NCBI GenBank assembly: GCA_963575745.1
Contig: CAUYUJ010020588.1
Location: forward strand, 1-64,000
From: Prorocentrum cordatum
Lineage: Eukaryota; Sar; Dinophyceae; Prorocentrales; Prorocentraceae
Length of the DNA: 64,000 nucleotides
Direction: 5' to 3'
Part shown: piece after piece, positions 42,241 to 52,306 of the stretch
Numbering within the stretch: the first letter of the stretch is position 1
How the letters are laid out: each line of letters starts with the position of its first letter
Position numbers and translations under genes: made by a program
The notes under the pieces: model-generated
Seen by the model: only the letters and a program-made list of their open reading frames with translations
Told to the model about the DNA's origin: nothing
Databases searched by the model: none

Positions 42241-44478
42241 CTAGAGCCACGGGGCGTCTGGTGGGCAGCTCCACGGAACGTCCGTAAAGCCTGCCGCCTG
42301 CATTGCCTCCAGCGCTGCAGCTTTTTCCCGCGGTCTCGTGGGTGCATCTGCTAGATTTAAATGGCTCGGAACGTAGAAGCTATATAACAGCATCCCAGCC
42401 CTGGCCGCGCGAAGCCAGAGGTCGCCGATCAGATCGTTCCAATCAGGCTGCCTGGAAGAGCCCCGCACGAGAGTGCCAAGGGCTGTCTGGTTGTCCACAA
42501 AAAGCAGAACCTCCAGATCACCGAGCTGCTCGCTTAACAGCCAGTGGAGAGCACAGATGGCAGCCATTAATTCCCACGTTGCCACCTGGTTCTTCCGGTA
42601 ACGTGCCCAGCGCCACACTGCGTCGGGCACGGCGGACGCAGACCAAAGACGCCGGTCCGGCAAGCAGATGGCCCATGCCAAACTGCCACGTCCAGTAGCG
42701 TCCGAGTAAACAATGCACCGGCGTCGCGCCGCCGGGGACGAGCACAGCGCTGTGCGCCGCGGCACGCCCTCGAGGAAACGCAGCCACCACTGCAGTGACC
42801 GCGCGACCCGCCCAGTCAGGGCAGAAGAGTTACCGGACGCTTGCTTGAAAAGTGGCGCCAAATGCACCCGCGCCGCCCGGCCGAAAACTGCGGAAGCACC
42901 CCAACTAAGCCGCCCGGCCAACTTCTTAGCCTCAGCTGGGTGCAGCCGGTTTCGCTTCAAAATCGCGCGAATTTGCGAATTCCACTGAGAGAGCTTGGCC
43001 AGGGCAATCTGCAGATGGATCGCCTGCGCATCGGAATCCACAGAGACCTCCACTCCCAAAATGGACGCGGATGTTGCCTCCGACACCCGCTTGGAGGCAT
43101 CAAATTCCCAGCCAAGCAACTCCTCCACAACTTCACGCGCGACCTCGCTGGCACCAGCCGGCGTGGCAAGGAACGGCGCGCCTGGGACGACTGGGTCTGC
43201 GCCGAATAGATCGTCGACGAACCTGAGGAACACAACGGAAAACAGGCAAGCCAGAACTGATCTGATTGCCGCTCCGAAGCGCTCCCAATTGTAGACGGAC
43301 GCCACCGCGCCGAAAGGACAGGCCAGAAGTTGCAGCCCCAGCCCGCGGCTCTCGGCCGAGTCCCACGTCACCACCGCGAAGTGGAGATGGGAACTAGCAA
43401 GCGGGAGGGTCTTAAAAGCACTAACGAAGTCCTCCTTGCGCATCGCGGCTCCGCCGGGTCCTGCTTCGAGAACCGCGCAAAGGACTGCCAAGAAACGGTC
43501 TAGCGTGTCCTGTTGGATGGTTTCACCCACAGACACGGCGGCATGTATAAGAGATGCCGAGAAATCGTCGATGCACCGCACTTTGCGAGAGTGACCTTTC
43601 CAGCCCTCGTCGGCTGGAAACCGCGCAGTGAGGACGCAATTGCCAGGCAAAGATCGCCACCTCGCATGGCCGTCGCTGACCTCCTGTTCGCATTTTGCTA
43701 CAAAGAGCGCTCGCACCGAGTCCTCCAGACCCGCTGGCCGCCGAACACGGCAGAGCGTCTCTGCGTTTAAAGCATCAGCCTGCGCGCGTAAACTCGCCGC
43801 CGACTGGGAGCACTCCCGAAACGGAATTTGGGGAAGCACGCCACTGCGCGGAACCTGGCCAAGAAGCGGAAATCCATTCCGAAGATTCGCTACGAGACAA
43901 GCGTCGGGCCACGCAATGGCCTCGAGCATCTCGCTGAGCACAAGCAAATTTTTCTTCGGACCGAGTACCCTCTGGACGTGCGCGGGCAGCAGCCCGAACT
44001 CACGCGCCCAAAGTGGGTCCAGCACACGCTTGCGCTCACGCCAGTGCGCGAGACTGCCGGCCCGAGCCTGCGCCAGCAGTTGCCCGTCAAGGCTGAGGGC
44101 GGGAGAGAGAGAGGCAGCGATGGACTCCGGCACCTCTGGCAGACCGTCGCCCGCAGGCAATTGCAGAGCCCACTCTAAATGATCCAATGGGCCGAAGCTT
44201 GCGACTGCCGGATTCTGCAGAAAGCTATGCACAGCACCCCGCAGCCTGGCCGCAGCCAGGGAGTCGGGATATTCCGAGTGAAACGTGCCTGCCCCGGCCT
44301 GGCCGATCAAAACGCGGCCGCCTGCAGGTGCGGTTGATTCGCCATCAAAATGGGCGTCTGCGCCGGGTCCGCCAGAAACGCGGCCGGCATCGCATTCAGG
44401 CGTGCCGCGCAAACCTCCATCAAAACGGGAGGAAACTGCACTAGAGCCACTGCGACTGCTCTGGCGGCTAGAACCGCC
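42241..44478 (-). CDS. RT-RNase H of E2, intact, continuous with gag through UGA
   Basis: It would make cDNA from E2 RNA. The frame is open for 745 codons from the gag UGA to TAG 42241-42243. Counting from TTG 44412, RT shows RCIDDFSASL (279-288), RKEDFVSAFKTLPL (325-338), LRFVDDLFGAD (396-406) and AKKLAGRLSWGASAVFGRA (495-513). RNase H shows YSDATGRG (Asp 571), TWELMAAIC (Glu 614), LFVDNQTA (Asp 640) and NLADAPTR (Asp 689). No ATG occurs until residue 162, beyond the conserved HWRERKRV and HVQRVLGP blocks, so an independent start would lose conserved sequence. This favours expression as a Gag-RT fusion by UGA readthrough. Confidence 0.88.
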   Translation of the reverse strand, partial: GGSSRQSSRSGSSAVSSRFDGGLRGTPECDAGRVSGGPGADAHFDGESTAPAGGRVLIGQAGAGTFHSEYPDSLAAARLRGAVHSFLQNPAVASFGPLDHLEWALQLPAGDGLPEVPESIAASLSPALSLDGQLLAQARAGSLAHWRERKRVLDPLWAREFGLLPAHVQRVLGPKKNLLVLSEMLEAIAWPDACLVANLRNGFPLLGQVPRSGVLPQIPFRECSQSAASLRAQADALNAETLCRVRRPAGLEDSVRALFVAKCEQEVSDGHARWRSLPGNCVLTARFPADEGWKGHSRKVRCIDDFSASLIHAAVSVGETIQQDTLDRFLAVLCAVLEAGPGGAAMRKEDFVSAFKTLPLASSHLHFAVVTWDSAESRGLGLQLLACPFGAVASVYNWERFGAAIRSVLACLFSVVFLRFVDDLFGADPVVPGAPFLATPAGASEVAREVVEELLGWEFDASKRVSEATSASILGVEVSVDSDAQAIHLQIALAKLSQWNSQIRAILKRNRLHPAEAKKLAGRLSWGASAVFGRAARVHLAPLFKQASGNSSALTGRVARSLQWWLRFLEGVPRRTALCSSPAARRRCIVYSDATGRGSLAWAICLPDRRLWSASAVPDAVWRWARYRKNQVATWELMAAICALHWLLSEQLGDLEVLLFVDNQTALGTLVRGSSRQPDWNDLIGDLWLRAARAGMLLYSFYVPSHLNLADAPTRPREKAAALEAMQAAGFTDVPWSCPPDAPWL

Positions 44479-44481
44479 TCA
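44479..44481 (-). promoter_or_regulatory. In-frame UGA between gag and RT (E2)
   Basis: The minus strand reads AAG AAG TGA GGC GGT. The frame stays open on both sides. As the RT has no early ATG, this is the strongest of the four candidate readthrough sites. Confidence 0.6.
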
Positions 44482-45729
44482 CTTCTTTTTCGACCAGCCA
44501 CCCTGCTGCCAGCCACTCTGCTGCCAGCTGCCCTGCTTGCGCCCCCACGGGCTGCGCGAGCGGGGCGGCGCTGCCGGAGACAACGACCTCTTGGAGCTGC
44601 TGCCCGGCGCGGACTCGTGGCCCTTCCAGTCAGCCTTGCCGGGCTTGCCACCCTTGCCGCTTGCCTTGCCGGCTGCCATCCTGGCCGCGTCGGCGGCGCG
44701 GCCGTGGACCTTGTCCTTGGCCTCGCGCAAAGTGTCCTGGTGCAGCTTCGAAAAGTAAACGTTCCACTCAGGATCGCCGTTCTCGAGGCCCTTGGCCATA
44801 TACGTGCGCGCCAGAATGTCATACTGGTACGCCGTGCGGACCCCCCCATGCTCCGCGACCACTTTGGTCAGCAGCATCGTGTAACCAAGAATCTCCAAGG
44901 GAGCCGCAACTTTCATCAAAATGAGCTTGACGCCCCAGTCCATCACGTGGGCATGGAACGTCGAATACCCAGGGTAGTCAAGCTCAGTGGCCGCGCGCGC
45001 CCGTTTGAACTCCGCCATCTGGCGATGGCGGTCGGCCACCGAGCCGTCGCCAACTGGCGCGTCGACGCGAGGAATCCTCGACCACGAGGGCCGGAAGTTC
45101 CTCTGGAGGTCCTCGCCGTCGGCGCTGCCGACGTACAGCCGACCTTTTTCTTTAGCCACACGGCCGGCGGCTTCGAAGACAGCGAGGTTCTCCTCCGACG
45201 GGAGGCCGTCCTTTGGGAAGGCCTCCATCTTCAGCTCCTGGAGCCGCGCCTTCAAGTCGAAAGAGAGCGCCTTGACCGAGCGCTTGTGGCTCGCAGCCTG
45301 CGCCTCCAAGTACTCCTTCATGGTGTCTGCCAAGGTCGCCTCTGGAGTCGGAGCTGGCGGCTCCGCTGCGGCGCATTTCGCCTGCAACCGGAGTGCGAAG
45401 GTGACCTGCGCAGGCTGGACAATCCAGCTCTTGAACTCCGCTGATTCCGCCTCTGCTGTGTACGGCGCTTCCTGCGCTTTAATAGCGTCACCAATCATGC
45501 CTCGCATGGGCGAGTCGGCATAGTCAAGCGGGAAGACAGATCCCATCTTTTCTGCCACCAGCCGACCAATGGACAGGTACCAGAACAGATCATGCCTCGC
45601 CTTCGGTGTCGGGTCGATCGACGCCACGAAGGTGCACCACTCGACGGCTGCATCGAAAGTGGCCCTGCAGAGCGCTCCTTCCTGCAGGGCGCGCACGAAG
45701 GCACACACCTCCTCGCATGCAAAGGACAT
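44479..45729 (-). CDS. Gag-like protein of E2, intact
   Basis: ATG 45729 (MSFACEEVCAFV) matches the starts MAFSSEEIATDL of E1 and MSFSREKIQADL of E4. It has 416 residues. Conserved blocks are ARHDLFWYLSIGRLVAEKMG near residue 40, a YVGSADGEDLQRNFRPSWSR block mid-protein and GGVRTAYQYDILARTYMAKG near 295-315. The last 60 residues are basic and Gly/Ser/Trp-rich without Cys/His knuckles, presumably binding RNA. I recognise no named Gag domain. The role is inferred from first position, the conserved partner RT and the basic tail. Confidence 0.75.
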   Translation of the reverse strand: MSFACEEVCAFVRALQEGALCRATFDAAVEWCTFVASIDPTPKARHDLFWYLSIGRLVAEKMGSVFPLDYADSPMRGMIGDAIKAQEAPYTAEAESAEFKSWIVQPAQVTFALRLQAKCAAAEPPAPTPEATLADTMKEYLEAQAASHKRSVKALSFDLKARLQELKMEAFPKDGLPSEENLAVFEAAGRVAKEKGRLYVGSADGEDLQRNFRPSWSRIPRVDAPVGDGSVADRHRQMAEFKRARAATELDYPGYSTFHAHVMDWGVKLILMKVAAPLEILGYTMLLTKVVAEHGGVRTAYQYDILARTYMAKGLENGDPEWNVYFSKLHQDTLREAKDKVHGRAADAARMAAGKASGKGGKPGKADWKGHESAPGSSSKRSLSPAAPPRSRSPWGRKQGSWQQSGWQQGGWSKKK

Positions 45730-45788
45730 CACGTTGGAGACGCGCAGTGAGTCAGAAGGGGGCGTTCGGCGCAGAACGAAGAGCCACG

Positions 45789-45809
45789 CTCGAGCCCAAA
45801 CAACTCCAG
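45789..45809 (-). promoter_or_regulatory. SL-like sequence before the E2 gag
   Basis: The minus strand carries CTGGAGTTGTTTGGGCTCGA, 14 of 21 ungapped SL matches by my count, with the 3' half best kept. It lies 60-80 bases before ATG 45729. Confidence 0.35.
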
Positions 45810-45869
45810 AACACCCGGGCAGGTGAGGTGCCCAACGCGGGAAGTCAGAACGCCTGGCAATGATGCGCC

Positions 45870-46864
45870 ACGGCCTGCAGAGCAGCCTCCAACAGGACTG
45901 TTGCACCACGGACCACAGGACCACGGGGGCAGCCTCCCCGGGGCACCCGCGCCACGCTGCACGGGCAACCGAACAAGACAAGCAGAGCAGCCACCAGCAG
46001 GACTGTTGCGGCACTGGCCTCCCGCACGGCCTGCAGAGCAGCCTCCCGCAGGGCTGTTGCGCCACAGACCACAGGACCACGCGCAGCAGCCCCTAGGGCG
46101 CCTGCGCCACGCTGCACGGGCAACCGAACAAAACATGCCGAACAGCCTCCCGCAGGACTGTTGCGGCACCGGCCTCCCGAAGGGCCTGCAAAGCAGCCTC
46201 CCGGAAGGCTGTTGCGCCACAGACCACAGGGCCACGCGCAGCAGCCACCGGGGCCCCTGCGCCACGCTGCACGGGCAACCGAACAAGACATGCCGAACAG
46301 CCTCCCGCAGGACTGTTGTGGCACTGGCCTCCCGAAGGGCCTGCAAAGCAGCCTCCCGCAGGGCTGTTGCGCCACGGACCACAGGACCACGCGCAGCAGC
46401 CACCGGGGCCCTGCGCCACGTTGCACGGGCAACCGAACAAGCCAAGCAGAGCAGTCTCCCGCAGGACTGTTGCGGCACTGGCCTCCCGCAGGGCCTGCAG
46501 AGCAGCCTCTCGCAGGGCTGTTGCGCCACCGACCACAGGACCACGCACAGCAGCCACTGGGGCCCCTGCGCCGCGTTGCACGGGCAACCGAACAAGCCAA
46601 GCAGAGCAGTCTCCCGCAGGATTGTTGCGGCACTGGCCTCCCGCAGGGCCTGCAGAGCAGCCTCCCGCAGGGCTGTTGCGCCACCGACCACAGGACCACG
46701 CGCAGCAGCCACTGGGGCCCCTGCGCCACGCTGCACGGGCAACCGAACAAGACACGCAGAGCAGTCTCCCGCAGGACTGTTGCGGCACTGGCCTCCCGCA
46801 GGGCCTGCAGAGCAGCCTCCCGCAGGGCTGTTGCGCCACGGACCACAGGGCCACGCGCAGCCGC
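45870..46864 (-). repeat. E2 leader array, about six 155-base units
   Basis: The landmark GGCTGTTGCGCCAC recurs near 46052, 46206, 46362, 46516, 46671 and 46826, spacing 154-156. Each unit also has ctcccgcaggactgttgcgg and cacgctgcacgggcaaccga. The long frames across it, on both strands, come from the repeat. It fills the space between A1 and gag. Confidence 0.85.
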
Positions 46865-47434
46865 CAAAGCAGCCTGCGCCGCGCATGCGGCCGAGTGGCA
46901 ACGAGAACCCAGGAGCGGCAGTGGCCCCGGGAGGCGGTGGCGACGAGGAGGCCCGTGGCGACGAGGAACCGTGGCGATGAGGAGGCCCGTGGCGACGAGG
47001 AGCCGTGGCGACGAGGAGCACCAGCAACGCCCTAAGCTCCAGAATGCACGGACGGAGCCAGGAAGGCGACGAGGAAGGGCAGCGGCGACGAGGAGCACGA
47101 GACGCAACCCGAGCGCCCAAGAGCACGGCCAGGCGCGCCCGTACCCGCACAGGGGCACCACCGCCACCGCCAGCCAAAGGCGCGGTTATCCTCGCGCACT
47201 CGCGGCCAGAGGGAGGAGAAGGGCAAGTGGCGTAGCATCCCCGCGCCCAAATCCACCAGCCGCACGCGGCCACCGGCTGTAAGCACAACGATCCGCCGCG
47301 CCACGGGGGGCACTGCCAGGCAGTGAACCAGCGCGATTCCCCTGAGGCCACCAAGGCCAGGAAGCGAGGAGACCACTCGAGTCCTCCTGGAGATTTTCCT
47401 GCCCCCCAAACCGCTGCACGATTTAGGGGCGATG
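46865..47434 (-). repeat. E2 repeat A1 (5' end)
   Basis: Direct copy of 39651-40203, abutting the E1 RT half at 47435. It contains a GGCGACGAGGAGGCCCGT subrepeat. Confidence 0.85.
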
Positions 47435-48491
47435 AAAAAAGTTGCAAACCTTTCCCTGCCGCGAACGCTGTTGCCCAAGAGACGACTGCAAACGGCAAGT
47501 GGTCCGCGTGGATGGGCAAGGATTTGAACGCCCCCTTAAAATCGATCTTTCTGAAGCGAACCTCCGCTTCAGTATCGCTGCCTCCGATTAAATAGCTTGC
47601 AATGCTCACCAGAGAATCCAAAGTGTCCACTGGGAGCGGCTCGCCTACGGAAGTTGCGGCATTGATCCGCGAGTCTGTAAAATCGTCTACAAGGCGCACC
47701 TTCGGACAGATTTGCCCGGGCGGGCACTCGCGAACCCCTTCCTGGACAGGGAAACGCGCAGTCAAAATTTCGCTTTCTGGTGCTAAGATCTTCCACCATG
47801 CCTTCCGGGAGGCGACTTCCTCGACGCACTTCTGTTCAAAAGCCTGCGCCACTCCGCAATCTGTTATTGCGGACCTCTGGATGCGCTCTGCCGCGCGCCC
47901 GTTCAGAGCCGCGGCTTGGCCTAGCAAGGAAGATTCGCACTCGGAGCAAGCAGCGTACTCCAGCGGCGGCAAAATGCCGCTTCTCGGCAGACGGCCTAGC
48001 AAAGGAAACCCCCATTTCAGGTCCTGTGCCAGCGCCTGGTCTGGCCACTCCATGGCCTCCAAAATTTCGGCTAGCAGACATATGTTTTTATCTGGCCCAA
48101 GCACGCGCTGCACGTGAAACGACAATAGCAACCGTTCCTGCTGCCACGCTTGGTCCGTCACTCGTTTGCGTTGGCGCCAAAATTCGAGACGTTCACTTCG
48201 AAGACTACTCAAATCTGCCGGGCTCATGCGTTGGGCGCGCTCCAGGGCCTCTAAAAGAAGCGGCTCCAATGGAGCGAACCCCGCAACGCTCGGCAGCGAG
48301 TGTGCCCATTCTAAATGGCCCCATGGAGTCATGGAGTCCACGCGGGGCGAATTCCTGTGGAATTCCTCGGCCGCAAGCTTAAAAGCAGCAAAGGAGCCAG
48401 GAGGCGGCCCCACTGCAGACACCGTGGAGTGATGACTTGTACAGGTACCGGAGTCCGAATCACTGCCCGGCTCCTCTGGCCCACCGCCAGA
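47435..48491 (-). pseudogene. RT N-terminal half of E1, cut off by E2
   Basis: The frame continues from the gag UGA. Blocks are MTPWGHLEWAHSL, FWRQRKRV, HVQRVLGPDKN, VRLVDDFTDSRINAATSVGE and RKIDFKGAFKSLPI. It ends in GLQLF at 47435, where E2 begins. The next residues, CPFGALSS, are found at 39465. Translation running on into E2 (to 45729) is artefactual. Confidence 0.85.
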
Positions 48492-48494
48492 TCA
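48492..48494 (-). promoter_or_regulatory. In-frame UGA between gag and RT (E1)
   Basis: The minus strand reads AAG CGC AAG TGA TCT GGC, with the RT frame open after it. Same position and frame relation as in E2, E4 and element A. Confidence 0.55.
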
Positions 48495-49831
48495 CTTGCG
48501 CTTCCACGTGGACTGTTTGCTCCAATCGTCGTTGCGGCTCTGGCTGGACTTGTTCCAAGTCCAATCGTCGTCGTGGCCCTTGCCGCCGCCCTTGCCTTTG
48601 CCCGTGCCCCAGGCGCCCGGGGCACGGGGGCGATCCCGCAACGGCGGCTTGGTCGGCGACAGGGTCCTCTGGGGCTTACCACCACCTTTGCCGGCCCCTG
48701 GCGTTGCGACACCGCCGCCGCCGAAGCCCCGCCGCGGCCGGCTGCCTTGCCAGCGCGGGCGACGGCTCTGTCAGCCTTATCCTTCGCCTCGCGGGCAGTG
48801 TCGTGGTTGAGGCGCGTGAAAAGCGTGGAGATGTCCTCCTGCCCCCCCTCGAGGAGACTGGCCATCTCCTTCCGGACCAGCAAATCGTACTGGTAGGCCG
48901 TGTTCACGCCCCCGAACTCCTCCGCCACGCGAGTCACGACGAAGATGTAGGCCAGGAGCTCCCCTGGTGTGCACACCTTCATCATGCAGAGCTTCATGCC
49001 CCACGCGTACAGGTGGCCGACGAAGGTTGCGAACCCGTGGAAGGCCGTCTTGTCGTCGGCCGTCCGGGCCCGGCGGACGTCGAGGCTGGCCTTGAGGCGG
49101 TCCTTCCACGACCCCCCAGTGGGCATCGCCTCGATCACAGGCGTCCGCGACCACTGCGGACGGTGGTTCATCTGCAAATCCTCACCGTCCGTGCTGCCCA
49201 CAAAGGCGCGGCCTCTGTCCGCGGCTGCCTGGCCCGCCTTTTCCCACTTAGTGAGCACCTCTTCGGTGGGAACTCCTTCTTTGGGGAAGAAATCGAGGCC
49301 GACCTCGGTCCGGCGCTTGGACAAATCGAACGAGAGGCCACGCTTCGAGGCAGCTTTCGCCTGAGCGTTGTGGATCTGGACGAAGTCGCGCATCGCCTCC
49401 GTCAGGCCCTCTGTGGCCGCTGCCGAAGACGTGCCGGACCCGGCCGTCGCTCCGGAGCCGGCCAGGGTGCCCTGGCACTTCTGTTGGACACGGAGAGCGT
49501 ACACCACCATGGCAGGGGTGATCTTCACCGTCTTCCAACTCGCCGGGTTCCCTTCCGCGGCGAAGGGGAGGTCATTGACCTTGAGGCCTGTCTTGATGAC
49601 GTCGCGGACGTACTCGTCCGAGAGATCCTCAGCGTTGACACTGCCGACGAGCTCGCTGAGCATGCGACCCACCGCCGTGTAGAAGCGAAGGTCGTGCTTG
49701 GTCTTGGGCGCGTCCTCGACGCTGAGAACGAGCTGGAGCCAGGCGTCGCGTTTGCCAGCCGGCGCCTTGCAGAAGGCGTCCTCCGGCAGACCCTGCAGGT
49801 CGGTGGCGATCTCCTCAGAGCTGAAAGCCAT
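48492..49831 (-). pseudogene. Gag-like protein of E1, one frameshift
   Basis: ATG 49831 (MAFSSEEIATDLQG). The frame is intact through KTKHDLRFYTAVGRMLSE, AFVGSTDGEDLQMNHRPQW and GGVNTAYQYDLLVRKEMA to about 48760. Within the Gly/Ala-rich tail the frame changes. In the restored frame the tail ends DDDWTWNKSS, then STWKRK, at TGA 48492-48494. The basic, Trp-containing tail parallels that of E2. The shift lies in a GC-rich run and may be a true mutation or an assembly slip. Confidence 0.75.
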
Positions 49832-49911
49832 TTCTGGCGCGAGGGGAAGTTGGTCTTACAAGCAGAAGCGTGCAAGAGAGCAGTTGTGCCGGCACAAGAA
49901 CCTTTTGAGCG

Positions 49912-49932
49912 CTCGGGCCCAAACGGCAACGG
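49912..49932 (-). promoter_or_regulatory. SL-like sequence before the E1 gag
   Basis: The minus strand carries CCGTTGCCGTTTGGGCCCGA, 16 of 21 ungapped matches to the dinoflagellate SL. It lies 81-101 bases before ATG 49831 and is the best of the gag-associated motifs. Confidence 0.5.
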
Positions 49933-51189
49933 ACAGCGAGGAAGAGGATCATGCCAGCAAGTGACGGCGATACCTGCTGCCTGTGGGTCTTCCCGGGCCT
50001 TTCAGGGGGATCCATTGTGTGGATCCCCCTCCACAGGGGGGGGGGGGAGGGGGGCACCCCTCCTTGTGGATGCCCCTCATGACAAGGGGGGCACAAATAA
50101 CCTCCTCATTGGCCGCAAGAGCACCTCCTGATCGGCCCAGCAAATGACATCCTTATCGGCCGCAGAGACGGACCCCGTCTCTCCTCCCACGCCAGCAGAT
50201 CCCATACACCTGGGCTGCGTCGATTGAACCGATTGAATCAGGAGGGAGGAGGGGAGGAGGAGGAAAAACAAAAGAAACGGAAGCGCAATTATCGTCGCAG
50301 AAGAGCGCGCCCGTCCAGCGGGCCACCAACCAACCTCAGAGAACACTCCTGCCCCGCAGCAGCATCGCGCCGCACGGGCTCCGAGAGCCGACGCGGCATC
50401 TTCCATCTCCAGTTTTCGGTTTTCCACTTTGAGTGGGGGGAGCGAGGAGAGAGAATGAATGATGATGCGAATTGCGGGGGCCCGCAACAAGGGCCTAGAG
50501 GGTCCCTGCGCGGTTGTGGCGGCGCGCCGCCTAGCCCAAGCCGCCCTACGGGGCGGGGGGCGAATGCCGGCTCATCGGCGTAGCAAGACCAGGACCCTGT
50601 TCCCGGCTGGTGCAGATATGGCAGGCGACGCCGTGCACCTCAGGGACAAGCCAGAGCACGCCGGAGTACTCCGGAGTACTCCGCCCCTGGTTGTGGGACT
50701 TCCCTCGAGACAAGTCCCGCTGGGGTTTGCCCACGGGCAGGGATCCCGTCCTCGGACAGAGCCCTGCGTGGGTTTGCTCTGGGGCAGGGACCCTGTGAAG
50801 GGGTGTCCCCAGACGGAGCCCTATGTGGGTTTGCCCTCGGGCAAGGACCCTGGGGAGGGCGTCCTCGGACACAGCTCCGCGTCTCAGGGACAAGCCCGAG
50901 CACGCCGGAGTACTCCGGAGTACCCCGCCCCTGGTTGTGGCAGCTCCGCGTAGGTACGCACACGGGAAGCGGCCTTGGGAAGGGGCGTCCCCGGCCAGAG
51001 CACTGCGTGAATGTGCCCTCGTGCAGGGACCCTGGGAAGGGGTGTCCTCGGATCACCCGAGACGACGCTGGTTTGCGCGAGGCCCAAGGCAACCCGTGTC
51101 ATTAGAGACAGAAAGCGAATCGACAAATTCGCGATAGTTTCGTCCTTCCAGGGACCGCACGACCAGAGGAGCCAGGTGTGACCCAGCCC
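49933..51189 (-). other. E1 leader, non-coding, with duplicated palindromes
   Basis: Contains a G-run at about 50038-50049. An unequal duplication of about 240 bases has copies of cgccggagtactccggagtact near 50659 and 50900. CCGGAGTACTCCGG is a perfect 14-base palindrome. No gene is seen. Confidence 0.6.
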
Positions 51190-51866
51190 TAGTGGTGCAA
51201 ATGGCGCTCAAAGGCACCAGAAAAGCACACAGCGGTGCGAGCGGCGCTCGGTGGCACCAGACCGACACTCTGCAGCGGAAGGCGCTCAGCGGTACCTGGC
51301 AGGCACTCAGTGGTGCAAGTGGCGCTCAGCGGCACCAGAAAAGCACTCAGCGGTGCGAGCGGCGCTCGGTGGCACCAGACCGACACTCTGCAGCGGAAGG
51401 CGCTCAGCGGCACCTGGAAGGCACTCAGTGGTGCAAGTGGCGCTCAGCGGCACCAGAAAAGCACTCAGCGGTGCGAGCGGCGCTCGGTGGCACCAGACCG
51501 ACACTCTGCAGCGGAAGGCGCTCAGCGGCACCTGGAAGGCACTCAGTGGTGCAAGTGGCGCTCAGCGGCACCAGAAAAGCACTCAGCGGTGCGAGCGGCG
51601 CTCGGTGGCACCAGACCGACACTCTGCAGCGGAAGGCGCTCAGCGGCACCTGGAAGGCACTCAGTGGTGCAAGTGGCGCTCAGCGGCACCAGAAAAGCAC
51701 TCAGCGGTGCGAGCGGCGCTCGGTGGCACCAGACCGACACTCTGCAGCGGAAGGCGCTCAGCGGCACCTGGAAGGCACTCAGTGGTGCAAGTGGCGCTCA
51801 GCGGCACCAGAAAAGCATTCAGCGGTGCGAGCGGCGCTCGGTGGCACCAGACCGACTGGCGGCACC
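51190..51866 (-). repeat. E1 leader array, 118-base higher-order repeat, about 5.7 copies
   Basis: Copies start near 51192, 51310, 51428, 51546, 51664 and 51782. Each 118-base unit is three diverged monomers of about 40, 40 and 38 bases built on GGCGCTCAGCGGCACCAGAA. A 42-base version of the monomer forms the array at 63430-63835 in E4. The unit length is not a multiple of three and no frame on the plus strand meets a stop, so three overlapping long frames arise. None is a gene. Confidence 0.9.
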
Positions 51867-51888
51867 TTCCCACTGGCCTCAGCGGGCC

Positions 51889-52306
51889 AAAACAGAAAGG
51901 CCTGTGCGGCACCTTCTCACTGGCCTCAGCGGACCCGACGCTCCAGAGCGGCGCCCCTCCGTTGGCCTCCACGGGCCCGCACTGGGCCAAGCCGCCCTTC
52001 CAGTGGAAGCGACAGACCAGACCGAAGACAGGACGACAAAGACAGACAGACAGGACGACGACACGCAAACAGACGGGCAGACAAGGACAGACAGACAGGA
52101 CAATGACAGACAGACAGACAGACAAGCCAAGAGCGACGACAGACATCCGCAGCCCCTGGAAGGGGCACCGCGCCCTGAGGACAAGACGCACACTCCTCGG
52201 CGCAAACACAAATAAGCTCCCCAGAGGCCAAGAGTGGAAGAGTGGGCCACGAACCGTGTGTTCGTCAGATTTTCCTGCCCCCCAAACTTGCAGTTTAGGG
52301 GCGAAG
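51889..52306 (-). repeat. E1 repeat A1 (5' end)
   Basis: Direct copy of 35966-36381 with a (GACA)n patch at about 52035-52125. It ends GGGGCGAAG against the E0 RNase H at 52307. Confidence 0.8.

Larger units (their letters stand above)
39466..47434 (-). mobile_element. E2: best-preserved YR retrotransposon, inserted in the RT of E1
   Basis: About 8 kb. On the minus strand: A1 (46865-47434), a 155-base tandem array, intact gag, in-frame UGA, intact RT-RH, YR, B1 (40204-40319), A2 (39651-40203) and B2 (39466-39587). Removing it joins the two E1 RT halves in frame at a TTTTC core with nothing added or lost, so there is no target-site duplication. A1 and A2 differ mainly by one short indel. This and the intact frames make E2 the youngest insertion of the nest. 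Confidence 0.9.
35814..52306 (-). mobile_element. E1: YR retrotransposon inserted in the RNase H of E0
   Basis: On the minus strand the order is A1 (51889-52306), leader with a 118-base array, gag, in-frame UGA, RT-RH, YR, B1 (36382-36490), A2 (35966-36381) and B2 (35814-35925). E2 lies inside its RT (39466-47434), so E1 itself is about 8.5 kb. It carries one frameshift in gag and one in YR. The split direct repeats are the hallmark of Ngaro/PAT-like YR retrotransposons. No clear target-site duplication is visible. Confidence 0.85.

Noticed and set aside
45823-47282. Long plus-strand open frames antisense to the E2 leader
   Set aside because: Explained by the 155-base tandem array and the GACGAGGAG-rich A1 repeat. 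No domains and no start context.
45729-48422. 897-residue minus-strand open frame
   Set aside because: It is a chimera of the E1 RT N-terminal half running by chance through E2's A1 repeat and 155-base array.
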